37,334 nucleotides of DNA from an uncultured beta proteobacterium (GTDB lineage: Bacteria; Pseudomonadota; Gammaproteobacteria; Burkholderiales; SG8-41). The notes under the pieces are model-generated. The model had not been told where the DNA came from. It did no database searches and saw only the letters and a list, made by a program, of their open reading frames with translations. Each line of letters begins with the position of its first letter. Position 1 is the first letter of the stretch. The translations under genes were made by a program, and so were the position numbers. Positions 26,031-34,639 of this stretch are shown one piece after another. The stretch lies in assembly GCA_903905655.1 (NCBI GenBank), contig CAIVHG010000082.1, positions 1 to 37,334 on the forward strand, in the 5' to 3' direction.

Positions 26031-27452
26031 TCACAGGCTGATGGTGATGACTTTCTCTTCGGTCATTTCCCTGATCGCATAGCGCGGGCCTTCGCGGCCG
26101 AAGCCGCTTTCCTTCATGCCGCCGTACGGCATCAGGTCGACGCGGCTCGATGCCGTCTCGTTGATGTGGATGCCGCCGACGTCGATCTTCTGCGCCGCAT
26201 AGAAGGCACGCTGCAGATCGTTGGTGAACACGCCAGTGGCGAGGCCGTAAGGCGTCGCGTTGACGCTGCGCACGCAGTCTTCGAACTTGGTGAAGGGAAC
26301 CAGGCACACCAGCGGGCCGAAGGCTTCGCGCGAAAACACGTCCATCTGCTCGTTGACCTTGCTGATGACAGCGGGCTGCATCACCGCGTAACCGTCGCGT
26401 TCGCCGCCGGTCAGCACATTCGCGCCGAGCTTGCGCGCCTCTGAGACCCAGCCCGCGACGCGGTCGGCTTCGCGTGGATCGATCAGCGGGCCGACGAAGG
26501 TCTTGTTGTTGCTGGGGTCGCCGGCGATCGCATCCTTCTTGACCGCAGCCACGAAGCGCTCGCTGAAGCTGTCGAAGATCGATTGCTCCACGTAGAGCCG
26601 CTGGATTGACGTGCACACCTGTCCCGCCTTGCGGAAGGTCGCGGCCAGGATGCGTGGAATCGCGCGCTCGATGTCGGCGTCGGCGCAGATGATGGTGCTG
26701 GCGATGCTGCCGCACTCCATCTGGGTGCGGCGCAGTCCCGCGGCCGATTGGATCCACTTGCCTACCTCCGTCGAGCCGGTGAAGGTGTAGAAGCGCACCG
26801 CGGACTCGGCGAGCAGCCATTTTCCGACTGATCCTCCGGAACCGTGCAGCAGGTTGATGTAGCCCTCTGGCACGCCCGCCTCGACCAGTATTTCGCACAG
26901 CAGCGCCGAGGTGAGCGGCGTGTAGCTCGCGGGCTTCAACACGACAGCGTTGCCGGCGGCCAGCGCCGGAGCGACCTTGTGCATCACCGTGTTGAGCGGA
27001 GAATTGAAAGGGGTGATCGCGCACACCACGCCGACCGGGACGCGCAGGGTGAAGCCGAGGCGGTTGCCCTGCCCGGGTGCGCCGTCGATCGGAAGCATTT
27101 CGCCGGTGATGCGCTTCGCCTCCTCGGCGGACAGGCGCAGCGTCTCTGCAGCGCGCCCGCATTCGCCGGCGGCATCGGAAGCGGTGAAACCGGCTTCCTT
27201 GACGATGGTGTCGATGAATTCCGCGCGCCGCGCTTCGAGCAGGTCTGCCGCCTTGTCGAGCACTTTATATCGTGCGTACGCGCCGGGCGGGCCCTTCTCG
27301 AATGCGGCCTGGGCGGCGGCGACCGCGGCCGCGACGTCCTTCTGTTCGGCGACGCTGGTTTCCGCGATCGTGGCGCCCGAGTATTTGTTCAGCACCGGCG
27401 CGCGTTTGGCCGTGGCGATCCATTTCCCGCCGATCAATAATTCAGTATGCAT
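26031..27452 (-). CDS. Aldehyde dehydrogenase family protein
   Basis: A 473-residue NAD(P)-dependent aldehyde dehydrogenase. Motifs: ITPFNSPLNTVMHKVAPALAAGNAVVLKP, FTGSTEVGKWI, a general-base Glu in MECGS (Cys replaces the usual Leu of ELGG), the nucleophile Cys in FRKAGQVCTS and a C-terminal PYGGMKESGFGREG. It oxidises an aldehyde to an acid in the cytoplasm. ATG 27452 is preferred: AAAGGA is then six bases upstream, while the ATG at 27458 abuts it. It lies in a minus-strand operon after the ThDP enzyme and IclR regulator. A 2-oxo acid decarboxylase followed by aldehyde oxidation is a natural pair, but the substrate is unknown. Confidence 0.93.
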   Translation of the reverse strand: MHTELLIGGKWIATAKRAPVLNKYSGATIAETSVAEQKDVAAAVAAAQAAFEKGPPGAYARYKVLDKAADLLEARRAEFIDTIVKEAGFTASDAAGECGRAAETLRLSAEEAKRITGEMLPIDGAPGQGNRLGFTLRVPVGVVCAITPFNSPLNTVMHKVAPALAAGNAVVLKPASYTPLTSALLCEILVEAGVPEGYINLLHGSGGSVGKWLLAESAVRFYTFTGSTEVGKWIQSAAGLRRTQMECGSIASTIICADADIERAIPRILAATFRKAGQVCTSIQRLYVEQSIFDSFSERFVAAVKKDAIAGDPSNNKTFVGPLIDPREADRVAGWVSEARKLGANVLTGGERDGYAVMQPAVISKVNEQMDVFSREAFGPLVCLVPFTKFEDCVRSVNATPYGLATGVFTNDLQRAFYAAQKIDVGGIHINETASSRVDLMPYGGMKESGFGREGPRYAIREMTEEKVITISL

Positions 27453-27522
27453 GAGCATTCCTTTCAGAGATCTTCAAGTCGTCGATTCCCGGCAGCGCGT
27501 TCGTTGACGGGGTTCCGGAAAT

Positions 27523-28497
27523 TTACCCCGGCTGTACGATGAGGCGTTGCTTCTTGGGAACATCCGAGTTGGGCAGGGCGGCGATGGTCTCCGCATCCTG
27601 CGCTGCCTGTGCTTGCAGTGCTTCCACTTTGGTATCCTTTGCGCCTGCGGTCTCGGCTCCGTTCAGCGCGCCGCCATTGAATCCGAGTTCAGCGGAAAGC
27701 TCGCGGGCAGCGGCGCGCAGCTGCAGCGCTTTTTCCTGGAGCACCTGGATCGAGAGCCTCCAGATCGGCCCTGAAATGCCGAGCGCTCCCGCGACGCGGC
27801 CGGTGAAGTCGCGCACTGGCGCCGCGGCGCAGCGCATTTCGGCGTCGAACTCGCAGTCGTCGTAAGCGATGCCCTCGCGTCGCACGCGCTCGAATTCGTC
27901 TCTGAGCGTTGCGACATCGACGATGGTGCGGGGCGTGAATGGACGCAGTTCGTAGCTCTGCAGATAGCGTTCGACCTGCGAAGGATCGAGCGCGGCGATC
28001 ACCACCTTGCCGAGCGCGGTGCAGTAGGCGGGCCGCAGCGTGCCCACATCGTCGACGATCTGGAACATGCCGGTGCCCGAGGTCTTGGCGATGATCAGGC
28101 TGTTGGCGCCCGACCGTACTGCGAAATGACTGCACTCCCCGGTGGCGCGGGTGAGCTTTTCCAGCGTCGGCGTCACCAGGCTGACCAGACCGATCTCATT
28201 GAGCGCGCCAGCCGCCAGCGCGTAGAGCTGCCGGCCGATGCGATAGCGTTTGGAGCCGCTGACCTGCGTGATGCAGCCCAGTCCGACCATTGTCTTCAGC
28301 AGATGGAAGATGGTGCTGTTGTGCAATCCGGTGCGCCGGCTCAGTTCCACCAGGCTCACGCTTTCGGGGCTGCGCGCGACCTCCCTGAGGATGGCGAACG
28401 CGCGCTCGACCGATTGAATGCTGCCGCTCTCGCGGCTCGCCGTCGCTTCAGGCTCCGGCGCCGGAGAATGATCGCTGTTCGCTTTGCGGGCGCGCAT
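27523..28497 (-). CDS. IclR-family transcriptional regulator
   Basis: A 324-residue IclR-type regulator. The winged helix-turn-helix occupies about residues 27-90 (SIQSVERAFAILREVA, LVELSRRTGLHNSTIFHLLKTMVGLG), followed by the effector domain (about 100-275: HFAVRSGANSL, AYCTALGKVVIAAL, GIAYDDCEFDAEMRCAAAPVRD). It has a short polar N-terminal extension and a longer Ala-rich C-terminal tail (about 45 residues) than usual. The ATG at 28497 is chosen because the in-frame upstream start is only a TTG at 28575, within the ThDP gene. It lies inside the operon it likely controls; candidate palindromic operators are upstream of the ThDP gene. The effector is probably a small organic acid, by family habit. 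Confidence 0.92.
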   Translation of the reverse strand: MRARKANSDHSPAPEPEATASRESGSIQSVERAFAILREVARSPESVSLVELSRRTGLHNSTIFHLLKTMVGLGCITQVSGSKRYRIGRQLYALAAGALNEIGLVSLVTPTLEKLTRATGECSHFAVRSGANSLIIAKTSGTGMFQIVDDVGTLRPAYCTALGKVVIAALDPSQVERYLQSYELRPFTPRTIVDVATLRDEFERVRREGIAYDDCEFDAEMRCAAAPVRDFTGRVAGALGISGPIWRLSIQVLQEKALQLRAAARELSAELGFNGGALNGAETAGAKDTKVEALQAQAAQDAETIAALPNSDVPKKQRLIVQPG

Positions 28498-28546
28498 TGA
28501 ATTTATCGTGGGTCTGCCGGTGGTCGGTGCGCGACCCGGCTGCAGG

Positions 28547-30349
28547 TTATTTGGGTGGGGTGTAGCGGCCGCCAAACATGGGTGCGCTCGTGCCGTGGTT
28601 GGGCAGCTCCCACACGCCGGCGCCGCCCGGGCTGACGTCTCCGCTGATATTCGCGTCGATCAGGTACGGGCGTCCGGTAGCGATGCCCTTGCGTATCGCA
28701 TCCCCGAGATCGGCAGCGCGATCGATGCTCACGCCCTCGACGCCGGTGGAGCGCGCCATGGCGGCGAAGTCCGGGCTGTATGGCTTTCCGGTTTCTGGAT
28801 GGTGGAAGTCGGTGGCGAGCTCGCGCCCGCCCAGATAACCGCGCTGCAGCCCGCGGATCGAGGCGTAGGCCTGGTTGTTCCATACCACCCACACCACGGG
28901 GATGTTGTGCTCCACTGCGGTGCCGAGCACGCTGGCGTGCATGAAGAACGCTCCGTCGCCGCACACCGATACGCACGGGCGGTCCGGCGCTGCCATCTTC
29001 GCACCCAGCACGCCGGCCACGCCGAAACCCATCGGGCCGAAGCCCATGGAGCCGATCAGCGAATCAGGCCGCTTTGGATTGACGAACTCGTTGAGCCAAT
29101 TGTGATGCACGCCGATGTCGCTCACCAGGATGGCGTCTTCCGGCAGCGCTTTGCTGATTTCATGGGCGGCGCGCTGCGGATGGATGGGGCTGCTGTCGTC
29201 GACGAACCCCGGAGCCACGAAGGCATCCCACTCCTTGCGGTAACCCGCGATGGCGTCGAGCCAGGCGCGGCGCGTGGGCACCGTCTGCTTGCGGCCTTTG
29301 CGGATATCAAGCTCGGCCAGCATTTGTCCGAGGAAGGTGCGCGCGTCGGCCATCAAGCCGAGGGCCACCGGATAATTGCGGCCGATCTCGTCGGGATCGA
29401 TGTCGACGTGGATCAGCTTGGTTGGCGGAATGGTGAACGAATAGCCCGGCAGCCAGGAACTGGAGGTACGGTCGTCGAAGCGCACGCCCACCGCCACCAG
29501 CACATCGGCCTGGCGCGTCGCGTGATTGGATTGATAGTGGCCGTTGCGCGAGATCAGCCCAATGCACAGCGGGTGATCGGCCGGGATCACGCCGTGTCCG
29601 CTCGGCGAGTACGTCACCGGGATGTTCATCTGCTCGGCAAAGCGCACGAGATCCGCGGCGGCGCGGCCGTACTTCACGCCCTGACCCACGAACAGCACCG
29701 GGCGCTCCGCCTTCATCAGCATGTCCATCGCTTTGACTATGCCATCCGGGTCGGCGCCGCAGCGGCAGGAGATATTGTCGTTCCAGTCTTCCGGCCGCGG
29801 CGTTTCGCTTCCCGTGTCTTCTTTGAAGATGTCGAACGGCATATCGAGCACCACTGGTCCGGGGCGCCCGGTTACCATGGTCTTCCAGGCCTGGCGTATC
29901 GCGAGCGGCACCATCTCGCCGCGGGTCGGTTGGAACACGCGCTTACAGTAGGCGCGCACCGTCGACGGGAAATCCGCCTGAAAGTGGCGGTAGGTTTCCT
30001 GGAACGCGCCGCGATTGAACTGGCTGGTCGGGATGTTGCCGGTGATGGCGAGGAATGGCACCGAGTCGAAGTAGGCGTTGGCCAGGCAGATCGGCATGTT
30101 TGCAGAGCCCGGGCCGCAGGAGGTGAAAGTCGCAGTCGGCTTGCCGGCTACCCGGTAGTAGACATCGGCCATGAAGCCGGCGACCGACTCATGGTGGACG
30201 GAGATGGTTTCGATCTCCGTCTTGCGCTCGTAGAGCGCGTCCAGCAGTCCGATGTTGCCGTGCCCGCAAAGTCCAAATATATAAGGGACCTTTTCGCGGA
30301 TCAGATAATCGACGATTATCTGACCGCCGTTCAAAGAAGTTGTAGTCAT
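28547..30349 (-). CDS. Thiamine-diphosphate-dependent enzyme (acetolactate synthase-like fold)
   Basis: A 600-residue three-domain ThDP enzyme. The N-terminal domain has FGLCGHGNIGLLDAL and the catalytic Glu in HHESVAGFMADVYYR. The C-terminal cofactor motif is VCGDGAFFMHAS to VVWNNQAY (GDG...NN). The GHGN loop is like that of IolD-type hydrolases, but overall it could equally be a 2-oxo acid decarboxylase, carboligase or C-C hydrolase, so no specific name is given. The C-terminus contains the unusual tract GDVSPGGAGVWELPN. The ATG at 30349 matches the family start. It is the first gene of the operon ThDP enzyme, IclR, aldehyde dehydrogenase, Bug. It is divergent from the TRAP transporter over 436 bp. 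Confidence 0.88.
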   Translation of the reverse strand: MTTTSLNGGQIIVDYLIREKVPYIFGLCGHGNIGLLDALYERKTEIETISVHHESVAGFMADVYYRVAGKPTATFTSCGPGSANMPICLANAYFDSVPFLAITGNIPTSQFNRGAFQETYRHFQADFPSTVRAYCKRVFQPTRGEMVPLAIRQAWKTMVTGRPGPVVLDMPFDIFKEDTGSETPRPEDWNDNISCRCGADPDGIVKAMDMLMKAERPVLFVGQGVKYGRAAADLVRFAEQMNIPVTYSPSGHGVIPADHPLCIGLISRNGHYQSNHATRQADVLVAVGVRFDDRTSSSWLPGYSFTIPPTKLIHVDIDPDEIGRNYPVALGLMADARTFLGQMLAELDIRKGRKQTVPTRRAWLDAIAGYRKEWDAFVAPGFVDDSSPIHPQRAAHEISKALPEDAILVSDIGVHHNWLNEFVNPKRPDSLIGSMGFGPMGFGVAGVLGAKMAAPDRPCVSVCGDGAFFMHASVLGTAVEHNIPVVWVVWNNQAYASIRGLQRGYLGGRELATDFHHPETGKPYSPDFAAMARSTGVEGVSIDRAADLGDAIRKGIATGRPYLIDANISGDVSPGGAGVWELPNHGTSAPMFGGRYTPPK

Positions 30350-30461
30350 CGTTTTCTCAGCTTATAGGTTGCGGGCAGAGATGGGACCGCTGCCGGCGGC
30401 GCGTGCAATGAAATCCATAGCGGTCGGGAGTTGCCGCAGGCCTCGCCGACGAATAATTTGC

Positions 30462-30516
30462 CACATTGCAAAACTTATTGCAGCAATGTGCAATAATGAT
30501 ATTCTATCGATGATAG
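30462..30516. promoter_or_regulatory. Nested TTGCA palindromes, candidate operators
   Basis: CACATTGC (30462-30469) is inverted at 30483-30490; TTATTGCA (30475-30482) is inverted at 30489-30496 around a 6-base centre; and CTATC-GAT-GATAG is a perfect palindrome at 30504-30516. The first two interlock and overlap the candidate promoter, as expected for a regulator binding site. The IclR regulator in the operon is the obvious candidate, by inference only. Confidence 0.5.
30465..30493 (-). promoter_or_regulatory. Candidate sigma-70 promoter of the ThDP operon
   Basis: On the minus strand, TTGCAC (30493-30488) and TGCAAT (30470-30465) are separated by exactly 17 bp, each matching four of six consensus bases. 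It lies about 115 bp before the ThDP-enzyme ATG and inside the palindromes, so a bound repressor would block it. Confidence 0.35.
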
Positions 30517-30785
30517 CGAAGTCAACGCTGGCAGGGCCTGAGTTTCGCCAGCACAAAGGCGCCTCGCCGAAGTCGTCGGTGCGCCTGCGCGGAAATTGTG
30601 GGGGCAGTGCCGGGATATCTGGCCGGATGTGAAAATTGCTTCATAATGCTAATACAAAAATAACTAATTCTTGAGTGTGTTTCGTAGCGCCGGTTCCCGG
30701 ATTCATGCAGCATTCAGTTTGGCGATGGGAAGCATGCCGGCATCGTGGATAGTCAAATCAGTGTGATCAGACGGAGGAGTTCAAT

Positions 30786-31799
30786 ATGAACGTGCGGATG
30801 ATGAGCCGACGCGGCTGGCTGCTGGCAGCGGCCCTGATCGCAACAGCGTCGCTGGGAATGCACAGCCGGATTGCGGCTGCGGCCGAAACGTGGGATGCCT
30901 ACGTAACATTCACGCTCGCCACCGCCCCCAACGTGCAGGGAGTGCAGAGGATACTGGATGGAATCAAACAGCAGTCCAACGGCGCTGTAAGCATCCGGCT
31001 GCACCTGGGCGGCTCATTGCCGATCAACACTCAGAACATCACGCAGGCGGTGTCCGATAACGTGGTGCAAATGGGCGACGATGCGTTCTTCCAGGGCAAT
31101 GTCCCGATCGTGGGCCTGCTACGCCTGCCCATGCTCCTGCGCAATCTCGATGATTTCAACAAGGCCGCGGCCGTCATGGAGCCGTACACGACGGCGGCGT
31201 ACGCGAAGAAGGGGATCGTTTATCTGGGGCAATATGCCTATCCTCTGCAGGGCCCGTTTTCGCGCAAGAAGCTCACCTCGCTTGCGGATCTCAAGGGGCA
31301 GAAGCTGCGCCCGACCTCGCCGGAGCAGGGCGAATTTTTGAAGCGCTTCGGAGGCATACCGGTGAGCGCAGGCGCGGCTGAAGTCACCTCCGGACTGGAT
31401 CGCGGCGTCTTCGACGGTGTCGTCACCGCTAGCGCGGTGGGCGGCAAAGCCTGGAAGGAGCAGCTTAAGTATGCGCTGCGCATCCCGCTTAACTTTGGCA
31501 ACTCGCCCATCATCGTCAACAAGGCTGCGTTCGACAAGCTCGCGCCCGATGTCCAGGCCAAGCTGCGCAAGCTGGTACAGGACGAGACGCAGAAGATTAC
31601 GACGGTCCTGCAGCAGGAAGACATCGACGCGACCAAGGATTTTTCGGCTACCGGCGCCATGGTGGTGACCGAGGCGACGGCGCAGGAAGTCGCCGAAGCC
31701 CGCAGAGTCATGATCCCCTACTGGGATGAGTGGGCCAAGGCCAGGGGACCGGAGGCGGTCGAGGCGCTGGCCAAAGTGCGGGCTGCGCTCGGCCGGTAA
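30786..31799 (+). CDS. TRAP transporter substrate-binding protein (DctP family)
   Basis: A 337-residue periplasmic binding protein of the TRAP (DctP) family. The signal peptide includes SRRGWLLAAALIATAS, possibly Tat-type, ending near IAAAAE. The mature part has GGSLPIN, the conserved Arg in DLKGQKLRPTS (about residues 177-187), which binds the ligand carboxylate in this family, then DGVVT. A strong ribosome site GGAGGAG (30773-30779) precedes the ATG at 30786. It is followed 5 bp later by the DctQ gene. The complete P-Q-M set means a functional importer of an organic acid; the ligand is unknown. Confidence 0.92.
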   Translation: MNVRMMSRRGWLLAAALIATASLGMHSRIAAAAETWDAYVTFTLATAPNVQGVQRILDGIKQQSNGAVSIRLHLGGSLPINTQNITQAVSDNVVQMGDDAFFQGNVPIVGLLRLPMLLRNLDDFNKAAAVMEPYTTAAYAKKGIVYLGQYAYPLQGPFSRKKLTSLADLKGQKLRPTSPEQGEFLKRFGGIPVSAGAAEVTSGLDRGVFDGVVTASAVGGKAWKEQLKYALRIPLNFGNSPIIVNKAAFDKLAPDVQAKLRKLVQDETQKITTVLQQEDIDATKDFSATGAMVVTEATAQEVAEARRVMIPYWDEWAKARGPEAVEALAKVRAALGR

Positions 31800-31804
31800 T
31801 TCTG

Positions 31805-32344
31805 ATGGCGACTGACAAGGGCGCGGGCGGCAACTCATCGCCGGCAACGCGGCTGCTCGACGGCGGTTGCGAGCTGGTGGTGGCGCTGGCGCTCATCGCA
31901 TTGGTCGTCATAATCGTTGCCGATGTGTTCACCCGCAGCGCCCTCGGTTTCTCGCTGCAGATCAGCGACGAATATTGTGGCTATCTGCTGGTCGCGATCA
32001 CGTTTCTCAGCCTGTCGGTGTCGCACACCCATGGCACGTTTCATCACGTGGAGTTTGTGCAGGCTCGCTTGTCGGAACGCGGCCAGCTGATGTCGCAAGT
32101 TGCTTTCGATGTGCTGGCGCTCATCGTCTGCGTCATTCTCAACTGGCAGTTCTTCCGGCTGGAACTGCGGTCGTTGGAATCCGGTTCCATGGCGCCGTCA
32201 GTCATGATGACCCCGCTCTGGATACCGCAAATCGCTATGCCCATCGGCGGCACCCTGGTCTGTCTAGCCTTGCTGCGAACGATCGTTGCCAGAGTGCGGC
32301 GATTGGCCACGTTACCCGCAGCTTCCTCTGTGAAGGCCGGTTGA
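31805..32344 (+). CDS. TRAP transporter small permease (DctQ family)
   Basis: A 179-residue inner-membrane subunit with four transmembrane segments (about residues 24-46, 55-73, 98-118, 138-156). The family motif region is DVFTRSALGFSLQISDEYCGYLL, here at about 39-61, with an HHVEF motif following (about 80-84). The ATG at 31805 lies 5 bp after the DctP stop. Its stop TGA overlaps the DctM ATG, showing translational coupling. It works with DctM as the membrane part of a sodium-coupled TRAP importer. Confidence 0.92.
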   Translation: MATDKGAGGNSSPATRLLDGGCELVVALALIALVVIIVADVFTRSALGFSLQISDEYCGYLLVAITFLSLSVSHTHGTFHHVEFVQARLSERGQLMSQVAFDVLALIVCVILNWQFFRLELRSLESGSMAPSVMMTPLWIPQIAMPIGGTLVCLALLRTIVARVRRLATLPAASSVKAG

Positions 32345-33651
32345 TGGGGTCCGGTATCGAGATCGTCATCGTATTCGCGGTCTTTCTCGCCCTGCTGGCG
32401 GCGGGCATGGCGATCCCGTTCGCGATCATGACGCCGGCGCTGTTCTACTTGCTGTTGCATTCCGGGCCCGATGCGCTGAGGGGGTTGGGGCTCGTGAGCT
32501 GGGGCAGCATGAATAGCTTCACGCTGACGGCCGTGCCGATGTACATCCTGATGGCGCAGATATTGGAGCATAGCGGCATCGGCACCAAGGTTTACAACGG
32601 GCTCGGCAAGCTGTGCTCACGCATCCCCGGCGGGCTGCTGCAGACCAACATCGCCGGCTGCGCCATCTTTGCCGCGACTTCCGGCTCGAGCATCGCGACC
32701 GCGGCGTCCATCGGCAGCGTCGCGCTGCCCGAACTCGTCAAGCGCAAGTACAGCCGCCGGCTCTCGGCCGGTTCGCTCGCCGCCGGTGGCACTCTGGGCA
32801 TATTGATTCCGCCCAGCCTGGCGATGATCATATATGGCTCATTCACCGAGACTTCGGTCGCCAAGCTGTTCATTGCAGGCATCGTACCGGGTCTGCTGCT
32901 GACCGCGATGTTCATGATCTACATCGGCGTGCACGCCAAACTCCAGCCCAGCATCGCTCCGGTCGAGCAGGGAGTGGTTTCGCTTCCCGACCTGTTGCGC
33001 GCGATCGGCAATATCCTGCCGGTCACGCTGCTGATCGGCTCGACCATGGGCACCATGTATTTCGGCTTGGTGACGCCGACCGAGGCGGGGGCCATCGGCT
33101 GCGTCGCGGGTACCATCATCGCCATCATCTGGGGCGATCTGAAATGGAAGGATTTCATCGCCGCGGTGCGCGGTTCAGTCGCGGTGCTCGGCAATATACT
33201 TTTCATTGTCTATGCCGCCTACGTGTTTTCCTACGCGATCAGCAGGGCCGGGGTGGGCGAAGATGTCACCTCTTTCATCGTGGGACTGCACCTCACCAAG
33301 CTGCAATTCTTTTTCGCCATTTTTCTGCTCTACACGCTGCTGGGTTGCCTGGTCGAGACCATGGGTATGATCGTCATCACCATACCGCTGATCTTTCCCA
33401 TGCTCGCGCCCTATGGCATCGATCCTGTCTGGTTTGGCATCATCCTCGTGCTGTTCGTCGAACTCGGCCAGATCTCGCCGCCCATAGGCATCAACCTGTT
33501 TGTCATTCAGAGCCTGTGGGACGGAGATCTGGGCGACGTCGTGATGGGCACGATCCCATTCCACCTGATCATGTTTCTGTTGCTGGTAATGCTGGTAATT
33601 TGGCCGGAGATTGCGTTGTGGCTGCCGGCCCACATGTCTAAAGGGCCCTGA
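32344..33651 (+). CDS. TRAP transporter large permease (DctM family)
   Basis: A 435-residue inner-membrane protein with about 11-12 transmembrane helices and the family's repeated re-entrant motifs: AATSGSSIATAASIGSVALPEL, GGTLGILIPPS, TPTEAGAIG and GQISPPIGINLFVIQ. It is the transport channel of the TRAP system. The ATG at 32344 overlaps the DctQ stop by one base (TGATG). Its own stop lies within a perfect 12-bp palindrome (CCCTGATCAGGG, 33646-33657), which may slow or separate expression of the following gene. The substrate follows from DctP and is unknown. Confidence 0.95.
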   Translation: MGSGIEIVIVFAVFLALLAAGMAIPFAIMTPALFYLLLHSGPDALRGLGLVSWGSMNSFTLTAVPMYILMAQILEHSGIGTKVYNGLGKLCSRIPGGLLQTNIAGCAIFAATSGSSIATAASIGSVALPELVKRKYSRRLSAGSLAAGGTLGILIPPSLAMIIYGSFTETSVAKLFIAGIVPGLLLTAMFMIYIGVHAKLQPSIAPVEQGVVSLPDLLRAIGNILPVTLLIGSTMGTMYFGLVTPTEAGAIGCVAGTIIAIIWGDLKWKDFIAAVRGSVAVLGNILFIVYAAYVFSYAISRAGVGEDVTSFIVGLHLTKLQFFFAIFLLYTLLGCLVETMGMIVITIPLIFPMLAPYGIDPVWFGIILVLFVELGQISPPIGINLFVIQSLWDGDLGDVVMGTIPFHLIMFLLLVMLVIWPEIALWLPAHMSKGP

Positions 33652-33683
33652 TCAGGGGCTACTCATCTAAAAAGGAATGAGCA

Positions 33684-34619
33684 ATGGAATACCGTACCCT
33701 GGGCAAGAACGGGCCCAAAGTTTCGCGCATCGGTCTGGGCTGCAATAATTTCGGCGGCCGCCTCGACCTGGAGGGAACACGCAAGGTCGTGGACAAGGCG
33801 CTCGACTTGGGCATCACGTTCTTCGACACGTCGGACAGCTACGGCACCGGTGGATCGGAAAAATTCCTGGGGCAGACACTGGGAAAGCGGCGCGGCGACA
33901 TTGTTTTGGCCACGAAATTCGGCTGGCCGATGGACAAGGAGGGGAAGCTGAAAGGCGCGTCGCGCGCCTACATCATGTACGCGGTAGAGGCGAGCCTCAA
34001 GCGGATGCAGACCGACTATATCGATCTTTATCAATTGCACGTGCCGGATCCATTGACGCCGATCGAAGAGACGCTGCGCGCACTGGACGATCTGGTGCGG
34101 CAGGGCAAGGTGCGCTACATCGGCTGCACCCAGCAATCGGCACAACAGCTCGATGAGGCGCTGCAGACCTCCAAGAAGCTGGGTCTCAGCGCTTTTGTCA
34201 GCGGTCAGAACGAGTACAACCTGCTGGAGCGCAAGATCGAGCGCGAGCTGGTGCCGACCATAGAAAAACATGGCGTGGGTTTCATACCGTTTGCGCCGCT
34301 GGGCGGCGGCATGCTGACCGGCAAGTACCGCGCCAACGCACCGCTGCCGGCGGATGCGCGTCTGAGCAATTCAGAGAAACCGCCGCGCCAATTCAACGAC
34401 GCAAATTGGCGCATCGTGGAAGAGTTGCGGGCGTTCTGCGACAAGCGCGGCCACACCATGGTCGAGCTTGCGATGAGCTGGCTGATCGCGCAGCCTTTCC
34501 TGTCGAGCATCATTGCCGGTGCGATGTCGCCCGAACAGGTCGAGCAGAACGTGCGTGCCTCCGAGTGGGCGCTCACGCCCGCTGACATGGCGGAGGTCGA
34601 CCGCATTACGCGCAAGTGA
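33684..34619 (+). CDS. Aldo/keto reductase family oxidoreductase
   Basis: A 311-residue NADPH-type aldo/keto reductase. The catalytic tetrad is intact: Asp48 and Tyr53 in DTSDSYG, Lys78 in ATKFG and His119 in YQLHVPD. The C-terminus has the NADP-binding segment SSIIAGAMSPEQVEQNV. Length is normal for the family. It reduces or oxidises carbonyls of sugars or other small molecules in the cytoplasm. AAAGGA lies seven bases before the ATG at 33684. It follows the TRAP permease by 32 bp and precedes the TIM-barrel gene by 20 bp, so it likely belongs to the same transcription unit. Confidence 0.92.
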   Translation: MEYRTLGKNGPKVSRIGLGCNNFGGRLDLEGTRKVVDKALDLGITFFDTSDSYGTGGSEKFLGQTLGKRRGDIVLATKFGWPMDKEGKLKGASRAYIMYAVEASLKRMQTDYIDLYQLHVPDPLTPIEETLRALDDLVRQGKVRYIGCTQQSAQQLDEALQTSKKLGLSAFVSGQNEYNLLERKIERELVPTIEKHGVGFIPFAPLGGGMLTGKYRANAPLPADARLSNSEKPPRQFNDANWRIVEELRAFCDKRGHTMVELAMSWLIAQPFLSSIIAGAMSPEQVEQNVRASEWALTPADMAEVDRITRK

Positions 34620-34639
34620 TCAGCGCCAGGAATCGCTGA

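Larger units (their letters stand above)
30350..30785. other. 436-bp divergent intergenic region, ThDP operon / TRAP operon
   Basis: This is the control region between two divergent operons. It is more AT-rich than its surroundings between about 30450 and 30520 and again near 30635-30680. It contains nested palindromes and a candidate promoter for the minus-strand operon (listed separately). No protein or RNA gene was recognised in it; the short open frames have no ribosome sites. Confidence 0.5.

Noticed and set aside
26031..27452. Possible inactivation of the aldehyde dehydrogenase because ELGG reads ECGS
   Set aside because: The Glu general base and the nucleophile Cys are both present, so the Leu to Cys change alone does not imply loss of function.
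28484..30367. A 627-codon plus-strand open frame antisense to the ThDP enzyme
   Set aside because: It is His/Arg/Ala-rich shadow sequence caused by high GC; the opposite strand has full ThDP motifs.
30369..30713. Short open frames in the ThDP/TRAP intergenic region
   Set aside because: They lack ribosome sites and recognisable protein pattern; the region looks regulatory.
33646..33657. Perfect palindrome CCCTGATCAGGG at the DctM stop as a terminator
   Set aside because: Six-bp arms with no loop and no U-tract; the next gene follows 32 bp later and probably shares the transcript.
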